From the NCBI GenBank assembly GCA_012962055.1, contig DTYD01000042.1, positions 1 to 5,435 of the forward strand: 5,435 nucleotides of DNA, read 5' to 3'. This DNA is from Hadesarchaea archaeon (GTDB lineage: Archaea > Hadarchaeota > Hadarchaeia > Hadarchaeales > Hadarchaeaceae). The first letter of the stretch is position 1, and every line of letters begins with the position of its first letter. The position numbers and the translations under genes were made by a program. Of this stretch, positions 1 through 5,435 are shown piece after piece. The notes under the pieces were generated by a model that saw only the letters and a program-made list of their open reading frames with translations, was not told the origin of the DNA and made no database searches.

Positions 1-23
1 GGTAATCGTCCGCCAAATCAGGT

Positions 24-27
24 AAAA
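24..27 (-). terminator. Possible T-run terminator after the tRNA
   Basis: A run of four T on the minus strand starts 6 nt past the encoded CCA. Short T-runs end many archaeal tRNA transcripts, but four T alone is weak evidence. The remaining bases 1-33 hold nothing else I can recognise. Confidence 0.25.
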
Positions 28-72
28 GGTTGATGGCGGGCCCGGAGGGATTCGAACCCTCGACCGCCCGGT

Positions 73-93
73 CACAGCCAGCTTTAAAGCTGT
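73..93 (-). other. tRNA intron 2, anticodon loop 37/38, 21 nt
   Basis: This intron lies at the canonical archaeal position after base 37. Because base 37, base 38 and the intron's first base are all A, the boundary could equally be 92-72. It contains a perfect 14-nt palindrome CAGCTTTAAAGCTG (92-79) able to form the inner helix CAGC/GCUG. Spacing for bulges UA|A (95,94|93) and UG|A (74,73|72) is correct and the anticodon stem gives a strong outer helix. The central helix (99-96 with 78-75) has only one C-G and one U-G pair, so the bulge-helix-bulge is poor. An alternative hairpin pairs ACAGC (93-89) with GCUGU (78-74). Confidence 0.8.
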
Positions 94-108
94 TAAGAGC
101 CGGGTACT

Positions 109-126
109 TTTGGCCGCTCTTCGCGC
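109..126 (-). other. tRNA intron 1, D arm (between nt 22 and 23), 18 nt
   Basis: Removing these 18 nt restores the D-stem strand GAGT opposite ACTC. The precursor folds into a bulge-helix-bulge: exon UGGU (132-129) pairs with intron GCCA (114-111) as the 4-bp central helix. The 5' bulge is AG|G (128,127|126). The inner helix CGC/GCG (125-123 with 117-115) closes a GAAGA loop. The 3' bulge is AA|A (110,109|108). Cutting after the second base of each bulge, as the archaeal tRNA splicing endonuclease does, gives exactly this intron. The outer helix is weak (C133-G107 only), so this resembles the relaxed HBh' form seen at non-canonical intron sites. Confidence 0.82.
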
Positions 127-156
127 CTACCAGACTGAGTCACGGGCCCTGAATTG

Positions 157-163
157 ATTTATC
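157..163 (+). promoter_or_regulatory. Possible TATA box for dph5 (leaderless or short leader)
   Basis: ATTTATC lies about 30 nt before the dph5 ATG at 193, and there is no Shine-Dalgarno sequence before that ATG. This suggests a leaderless or very short-leader transcript. The box sits between the tRNA 5' end and the tRNA's own presumed TATA box, so the two divergent promoters would overlap. Confidence 0.35.
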
Positions 164-171
164 AAGGCCAC

Positions 172-179
172 AAATTAAG
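172..179 (-). promoter_or_regulatory. Possible TATA box for the tRNA gene
   Basis: On the minus strand this reads CTTAATTT, centred about 26 nt upstream of the mature tRNA 5' end at 149. That is the expected distance for an archaeal TATA box if transcription starts at or near the mature end. The match to consensus is moderate. Confidence 0.4.
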
Positions 180-192
180 TGTTTACGATGCT

Positions 193-969
193 ATGTTGGT
201 CTTTATCGGGCTTGGCTTGCACGGTGAGGGGATATCGCTCCAAGGGCTGCAAGCGGCTGGGGAGGCCGATACCATATATGCCGAACTCTACACGAGTCTC
301 GTGCCGGAGTTCAACTTAAAGGAATTTGAACGAAAAATAGGAAAATCGATCCACGTTGTCAATAGAAAAACCGTTGAAGAACAGCCGGACGAAATCCTTA
401 AAGCCGCCAAAACAGACAAGGTAGCATTTTTGGTCCCTGGTGACCCAATGGTGGCAACCACACACATAGACCTGCGCTTGAGGGCCGCCAAGGCCGGAAT
501 CGAGACAAAGGTTGTGCACGCCGCGTCGATCGCTTCAGCCGCGGCTGGACTGGCTGGGCTACAAAGTTACAAGTTCGGGCGCGTGACCACTATCCCATTT
601 CCAGACAATCTATCGCAGACACCATACGAAGCTCTGGTCGAAAATCGCGCGCGAAGACTTCATACGCTGTTCCTGCTCGACATCCGAGCTGAAGAGGGCC
701 GCGCAATGACTGCTAACGAAGCAATCGGAATCATGCTTGAACTTGAAAAAAAATTACAAAAGAACGTTTTCACGCAAGATACGCTTGTTGTAGTTGTGGC
801 GCGAGCTGGGTCGGATAATGCTCAGGTCAAAGCTGATAAGGTGGAGAGACTTCAGAGATTCGATTTTGGACCCCAGCCCCATGTGCTAATCGTACCTGGC
901 AAGCTCCACTTCGTTGAGGTCGAGGCTCTAAAAGTGTTTGCAGGGGCGCCGGAGGAGGCCGTAGGGTGA
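193..969 (+). CDS. dph5: Diphthine synthase (diphthamide biosynthesis methyltransferase Dph5)
   Basis: SAM-dependent methyltransferase that methylates the modified histidine of translation elongation factor 2 during diphthamide synthesis; cytosolic. The 258-residue product has the usual family length. It starts MLVFIGLGL, carries the tetrapyrrole-methylase-like GDPMVATTH loop (residues 83-91), then the conserved stretch ASIASAAAGLAGLQSYKFG (111-129) followed by TTIPFP (132-137), and LLDIRAEEG further on. The reading frame stays open upstream to a TTG at 154, but family homology begins at the ATG at 193, so I chose that start; the 13 extra residues lie in the promoter region. No ribosome binding site is visible. 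It is the first gene of a three-gene operon: its TGA stop overlaps the next gene's GTG start (GTGA). The family call is secure; only the start is inferred. Confidence 0.95.
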   Translation: MLVFIGLGLHGEGISLQGLQAAGEADTIYAELYTSLVPEFNLKEFERKIGKSIHVVNRKTVEEQPDEILKAAKTDKVAFLVPGDPMVATTHIDLRLRAAKAGIETKVVHAASIASAAAGLAGLQSYKFGRVTTIPFPDNLSQTPYEALVENRARRLHTLFLLDIRAEEGRAMTANEAIGIMLELEKKLQKNVFTQDTLVVVVARAGSDNAQVKADKVERLQRFDFGPQPHVLIVPGKLHFVEVEALKVFAGAPEEAVG

Positions 970-1646
970 GGTCCGAGTTGCTTATCGCACCTAGCGAGAT
1001 GAGAGCGATCGAAGAACGCACGGAGCGGCTTGGTGTGCCGAGGCTTCTGCTGATGGAAAATGCGGGAAAGGCCATTGCAGACTACATCGCAAAAACAGGT
1101 GTCGCTGGCAAGAAAGTGATGGTAGTCGCTGGTACCGGGAACAACGGCGGAGACGGTTTCGTTGCGGCCAGACATCTGGCGGCCTACGGAGTGCCCGTCA
1201 GGGTTTTCTTGCTGGGATCGGATGAAGATATCCAGACAAAAGAAGCCTCTCTGAACTGGAAGATCCTAAAAAGGATGAACCTCAGCATCGAACTGATCCA
1301 ACTTTCCGACGAGTCCTTCATGAACAAGCTTACGGAAGCCCTCTCCAAGGCGAATGTAGTGGTGGACGCGATCTTCGGCACCGGGATCAGGGGGAAACTC
1401 AGAGACCCCCATGCTTCGGTGGTCGAGGCGATAAATAAGAGCAAAGCATTCAAGCTTGCGGTCGATGCCCCCTCGGGTTTGGACCCACTTACGGGAAAGG
1501 TGTGCGGCCACGCTCTCAAGGCGGATGCAACAGTCACCTTCCACCGGGCGAAGAAGGGGTTATTTGTTCGAAGTGACCTCACAGGTGAACTCATGGTGGC
1601 GAATATAGGTATACCTCCTGAGGCTGAGCGGGGCGAATCTGGATGA
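966..1646 (+). CDS. nnrE: NAD(P)H-hydrate epimerase (YjeF N-terminal domain), stand-alone
   Basis: Interconverts the R and S epimers of damaged, hydrated NAD(P)H so that the companion dehydratase can repair them. The 226-residue protein covers only the YjeF N-terminal (Rossmann-like) domain. Visible motifs are LLLMENAGKA (27-36), GTGNNGGDG (56-64), DAIFGTGIRG (134-143) and AVDAPSGLD (165-173), whose Asp167 sits at the family's catalytic position. The frame ends soon after the domain, so the ADP-dependent dehydratase (NnrD) domain that is fused in many archaea and bacteria is absent and not elsewhere in the window. The GTG start at 966 is preceded by a strong Shine-Dalgarno GGAGGAGG (951-958, 7-nt spacer) and overlaps the dph5 stop by 4 nt. 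Its stop overlaps the next ATG (ATGA), so translation of the three genes is probably coupled. Confidence 0.93.
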   Translation: MRSELLIAPSEMRAIEERTERLGVPRLLLMENAGKAIADYIAKTGVAGKKVMVVAGTGNNGGDGFVAARHLAAYGVPVRVFLLGSDEDIQTKEASLNWKILKRMNLSIELIQLSDESFMNKLTEALSKANVVVDAIFGTGIRGKLRDPHASVVEAINKSKAFKLAVDAPSGLDPLTGKVCGHALKADATVTFHRAKKGLFVRSDLTGELMVANIGIPPEAERGESG

Positions 1647-1882
1647 GCGTCGAAGCTGACCTTGTTGCAGAGATTGAGAAATGGTCGAAAAGGTTGGATA
1701 ATTCTTTACTCAGTGCCCATCCTTCAGACGAGAAAGGAGCGAAGATACTTCAAAATATTAAGGCTTATCGCAATGACTCGAAACACTTCATCGAGCGCGG
1801 TGACATGATAAAGAGCTTCGAGTGCTTGGTCTGGGCGTGGGCGTTGCTCGAAACTGGGAAGGAACTTGGACATCTGAGATAA
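1643..1882 (+). CDS. Small DUF357 family protein, function unknown
   Basis: A 79-residue, probably all-helical, cytosolic protein with no signal peptide or membrane segment. The second half (AYRNDSKHFIERGDMIKSFE, then CLVWAWALLETGKELG) matches the archaeal DUF357 pattern as I know it: a 'D..HF...GD...AFE...WAWALLE.G' helix pair resembling small helical-bundle or HEPN-like proteins. No catalytic motif is visible and I assign no function. The ATG start overlaps the nnrE stop as ATGA, with only a weak purine-rich stretch upstream, so it is most likely translated by coupling. Its position after dph5 and nnrE suggests shared expression rather than proven shared function. It ends 3 bp from the stop of the convergent arfB. 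Confidence 0.82.
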   Translation: MSVEADLVAEIEKWSKRLDNSLLSAHPSDEKGAKILQNIKAYRNDSKHFIERGDMIKSFECLVWAWALLETGKELGHLR

Positions 1883-1885
1883 AAG

Positions 1886-2536
1886 TTAAGATTGTAAACT
1901 ACGAATGTCATTTACCACTTCCCCAACTGCATGCTCCAGCAACTTCGCGCCTAGTTCTTTGTCCACCGCAACCCCTTCTTTTTCAACTTGCTGTGCCTGC
2001 TGCTCCATCCATGGATACAGTCTTCGCGCCTCACGCAACCCCACAAATCCGACTTCAGGATACTTCGTGAAATCGACATGTTCGTCAACCTTAGATTCAT
2101 CTGTTATTCCAATTGCCGCCCCCATGCTCAGCTCCACTGTCGCCGCGTGAGGACCTTCAAGTTCAACGATAGTGCTATTGAAGGCAAGGTGCATCCCAAG
2201 TTCCTTTTCCAATATGGGTAAATGCTCACGAACTGGATTGTTACCTCCATGTCCGTTGACAACCACTACGGTCCTTATTCGGAGCATTTTCTTTGCGTTT
2301 TTCAAAGTGATGCGTAACTCCTCTAAAACTTCCCCAAGGCTTTGGTGCTGCCCAGTATCTATCCTTGGAAGTTCGTACGACGTTTTCAAAATCCCTAAGA
2401 ACTTGGCCCCGGCACGCCTCGCTGCTTCCTGTGCAACATAAGAAGCTATTTTTGCATCCGTATCGAGAGGCAAGGCTGCCCCGTGTCTCTCCACGTGAGA
2501 GCCCATCGCTAAGATGCCAACTTCTTCAGTTTGCAA
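1886..2536 (-). CDS. arfB: Archaeal riboflavin pathway deformylase ArfB (creatininase family)
   Basis: Removes the formyl group from 2-amino-5-formylamino-6-ribosylaminopyrimidin-4(3H)-one 5'-phosphate, the step after the archaeal GTP cyclohydrolase III. The 216-residue protein shows the creatininase-fold metal-site motifs: GSHVERHGAALPLDTDAKIA (12-31, with E16, H18, D25 and D27 candidate ligands), NGHGGN (94-99) and GPHAATVELS (128-137, H130 and E135). EVGI.A.GS and TDAKIASY are typical of ArfB rather than creatininase itself. The N terminus is short for the family. The only reasonable start before an in-frame TAA (2560-2558) is TTG at 2536, preceded by GGAGAAGG. It is the last gene of the rib operon, starting 2 nt after the ribH stop, and its place among four riboflavin genes supports the ArfB assignment. 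Confidence 0.88.
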   Translation of the reverse strand: MQTEEVGILAMGSHVERHGAALPLDTDAKIASYVAQEAARRAGAKFLGILKTSYELPRIDTGQHQSLGEVLEELRITLKNAKKMLRIRTVVVVNGHGGNNPVREHLPILEKELGMHLAFNSTIVELEGPHAATVELSMGAAIGITDESKVDEHVDFTKYPEVGFVGLREARRLYPWMEQQAQQVEKEGVAVDKELGAKLLEHAVGEVVNDIRSLQS

Positions 2537-2538
2537 TT

Positions 2539-2952
2539 TCAGACCTTCTCCAGCCTCTTAACAGTCTTCACAGCAGCTTCTACCGCACGTCTGGCGTAAT
2601 CGTTCACGCGCTCAAGTGCCTGCACGCGTGTCATCCCGGGCCCCGAGATACCAAGCGACACAGGTTTTCCGGATTGTACTGCCAAGTCCATCAGCTTTCG
2701 TGTGGCATGCTGCATCACTATTTCGTCGTGCCCGGTATCCCCCTCGATCACAGCCCCCAGTGTCACCACTGCATCAACATCGTTTCTTTCAGCTAGTTTT
2801 TTCGCGGCCAGCGGCAGATCATACACACCAGGCACCAAAACTTCTGCTATCACTTCTGCTTCGAGGAACCTCGCATGTTGCTTCGCAAACTCAACCATCG
2901 GTCCTACTATGTCCCAGTTGAACTCACTGGCGCAAATTCCCAGTTTTACCAA
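2539..2952 (-). CDS. ribH: 6,7-dimethyl-8-ribityllumazine synthase
   Basis: Condenses the ribitylamino-pyrimidinedione with 3,4-dihydroxy-2-butanone 4-phosphate to form lumazine, the penultimate riboflavin step. The 137-residue product is at the short, archaeal end of the family. Key motifs are the substrate-binding FNWDIV (11-16), VPGVYDLPLAAKKLA (40-54), TLGAVIEGDTGHDEIV (64-79) containing catalytic His75, and SLGISGPGMT (99-108). The start is TTG at 2952, fixed by a near-perfect Shine-Dalgarno GGAGGTGA ending 4 nt upstream. That Shine-Dalgarno includes the ribC stop codon. Homo-oligomeric assemblies (pentamers or 60-mer shells) are usual for the family; nothing here tells which applies. 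The assignment is very secure. Confidence 0.96.
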   Translation of the reverse strand: MVKLGICASEFNWDIVGPMVEFAKQHARFLEAEVIAEVLVPGVYDLPLAAKKLAERNDVDAVVTLGAVIEGDTGHDEIVMQHATRKLMDLAVQSGKPVSLGISGPGMTRVQALERVNDYARRAVEAAVKTVKRLEKV

Positions 2953-2956
2953 TTTC

Positions 2957-4102
<1,146 letters not shown>

Positions 4103-4106
<4 letters not shown>

Positions 4107-4765
4107 ATCATCACCTCCATATGGACTGGGTCACCATCTCTCAACTTAAGGACATTGCGCAGATTATGAGGAGCGATGATCTCCAAGATCTCGGTGTGGT
4201 GACTTCGGACAGGCAACACCACGACCACTTTTGAGTTTTTGAGCTTAGCTTGAAAAAATTTGACTTGCCCAAACGCTCGCTCTTTTGTCTCAAAACCTTG
4301 GATCTCTTTAGATGGAAGCTGCAGAAGCATCTCCTTGGATTCCAGTGAGCCCTTGTCGAGTTTGATATCTAAAGTCCCTGGGTACGGTGTGAACCCAGCC
4401 TCCTTCTCGAATTGTTTGATGTAATGGGTTTGACTCATGTAGTATCTTCCTTCGCCGATACCTGTGACAACTCTGCCGGAAATTTTTATCGCATGCGGGA
4501 CCGGCTTGAGAATGGATCCTAGTTCTTGGTGAAATTTACGAATGGTCGCCAAACCTGCCGGAGTGACACGTATGAGCTGTCCGCGGGGTCCCGTCTTACG
4601 CTCTATTAAACCTTTATTTTCAAGTTCCGCAAGTCTCCGTGCTGCCGTCTGTCGTGAAGTCTTGAGACGTTTGGCGAGCCAATTTAGCGAGATTTTTATC
4701 CTCCTGCGATGGGCGCCTTCTTTCGACAACTTGGTCAGCATTTCGAGCGGAATTGTTTTACCCAA
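4103..4765 (-). CDS. ribK: CTP-dependent riboflavin kinase with N-terminal HTH domain (RbkR-like regulator)
   Basis: Phosphorylates riboflavin to FMN with CTP rather than ATP. Numbered from a TTG at 4765, the 220-residue protein has a winged helix-turn-helix domain first (about 1-75: ISLNWLAKRL, then TSRQTAARRLAELENKGLI and a basic wing). The cradle-loop kinase domain follows: GRVVTGIGEGRYY (97-109), TPYPGTLDIKL (126-136), VVVLPVRSHHTEILEII (181-197) and NLR..L.LRDGDPV. HTH-kinase fusions of this kind are known as RbkR and repress riboflavin genes in several archaea, so a dual role is inferred. The metal-site Asn usual in the GTLN motif is Asp here. The start is uncertain: TTG 4813 falls within a palindrome upstream of a TATA-like box, while ATG 4741 would shorten helix 1. 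TTG 4765 gives a family-like N terminus, but with only a weak GGGG before it. First gene of the rib operon. Confidence 0.9.
4111..4118 (-). promoter_or_regulatory. Shine-Dalgarno of ribB inside the ribK coding end
   Basis: GGAGGTGA on the minus strand, 4 nt before the TTG start of ribB. It has the same sequence and spacing as the ribH site. It lies within the last codons of ribK and decides the unusual ribB start. Confidence 0.78.
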
Positions 4766-4795
4766 AGATACCCCATACCAACAGGCGATGTCCGG

Positions 4796-4806
4796 TTTAA
4801 AAAAGC
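4796..4806 (-). promoter_or_regulatory. Possible TATA box of the rib operon
   Basis: CTTTTTTAAAC... on the minus strand with a purine-rich GAGAAG before it as a possible BRE. A start site about 25 nt downstream, near 4776, would give a short leader before the TTG at 4765 or the ATG at 4741. It directly abuts the palindrome at 4806-4823. Confidence 0.45.
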
Positions 4807-4823
4807 TTCTCAAAATTGTGAAG
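4806..4823. promoter_or_regulatory. Imperfect 18-bp palindrome, candidate RbkR operator
   Basis: CTTCTCAAAATTGTGAAG is symmetric at 7 of 9 base-pair positions (arms CTTC.CAA and TTG.GAAG around a central AA). It lies immediately upstream of the TATA-like box of ribK and overlaps its presumed BRE. Bound protein there would block basal transcription factors. The first gene of the operon encodes an HTH-kinase of the RbkR type, which suggests autoregulation. I do not have the family consensus at hand to compare. Confidence 0.5.
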
Positions 4824-4846
4824 TATCCAAAAAATGAAACAGCTGA

Positions 4847-5435
<589 letters not shown>

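Larger units (their letters stand above)
34..149 (-). tRNA. tRNA-Lys(CUU) with two introns and encoded CCA
   Basis: Read on the minus strand from 149. The acceptor stem GGGCCCG (149-143) pairs with CGGGCCC (44-38). The T arm is GAGGG-TTCGAAT-CCCTC (61-45). The discriminator is G37, followed by a genome-encoded CCA (36-34). The anticodon stem CCCGG (104-100) pairs with CCGGG (71-67) around the loop CTCTTAA, giving anticodon CUU (Lys). These parts assemble only if two insertions are removed: 18 nt in the D arm (126-109) and 21 nt at the anticodon loop (about 93-73). After removal the D stem is ACTC/GAGT, the loop is AGTCTGGTA, base 26 is A, and the mature tRNA is 74 nt before CCA with every stem fully Watson-Crick paired. 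Intact stems and encoded CCA argue for a working gene rather than a pseudogene. The amino-acid identity rests on the anticodon and general resemblance to archaeal tRNA-Lys. Confidence 0.93.

Noticed and set aside
79..92. Perfect palindrome CAGCTTTAAAGCTG as a protein-binding site or terminator
   Set aside because: It is explained better as the inner hairpin of the anticodon-loop tRNA intron.
154..192. In-frame N-terminal extension of dph5 from a TTG at 154
   Set aside because: The 13 extra residues precede the family's usual MLVFIGLGL start, lack a ribosome binding site and overlap the presumed promoter.
4766..4813. ribK start at TTG 4813
   Set aside because: It lies inside the 18-bp palindrome and upstream of the TATA-like box, with no Shine-Dalgarno; kept only as an alternative.

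Overview
The window is archaeal. The signs are a diphthine synthase gene, an archaeal-type riboflavin pathway (ArfB, archaeal RibC, CTP-type riboflavin kinase), BRE/TATA-like promoter elements, and a tRNA gene interrupted by two very short introns. I cannot assign a lineage from sequence reading alone. A bacterial-type (class I) GAPDH beside otherwise archaeal genes is a useful taxonomic hint.

Layout: (1) 34..149, minus strand: a tRNA-Lys(CUU) gene with encoded CCA and two introns, one in the D arm (18 nt) and one at the usual 37/38 anticodon-loop site (21 nt). (2) 193..1882, plus strand: a tightly overlapping trio, dph5 (diphthamide synthesis on elongation factor 2), a stand-alone NAD(P)H-hydrate epimerase, and a small DUF357 protein. 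(3) 1886..4765, minus strand: a compact riboflavin/FMN operon transcribed ribK - ribB - ribC - ribH - arfB. It converges on the trio with only 3 bp between stop codons. (4) 4766..4924: a divergent control region holding an imperfect palindrome upstream of ribK and a good BRE/TATA plus Shine-Dalgarno for the next gene. (5) 4925..5435, plus strand: the first 170 codons of a class I glyceraldehyde-3-phosphate dehydrogenase, cut by the window edge.

How the genes fit together: ArfB makes the deformylated pyrimidine intermediate from the GTP branch. RibB makes 3,4-dihydroxy-2-butanone 4-phosphate. RibH joins that four-carbon unit to the pyrimidine to give lumazine, RibC dismutates lumazine to riboflavin, and RibK phosphorylates riboflavin to FMN. 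GTP cyclohydrolase III, the ArfC reductase and FAD synthetase are not in the window. RibK carries an N-terminal winged-helix domain, as in the RbkR class of kinase-regulators, so it is probably also the repressor of its own operon. The palindrome at 4806..4823 is the candidate operator.

The most notable items are the doubly interrupted tRNA-Lys, whose D-arm intron fits a bulge-helix-bulge splice motif to the base; the putative RbkR operator; the class I GAPDH; and the repeated use of TTG start codons with translational coupling in the rib operon.
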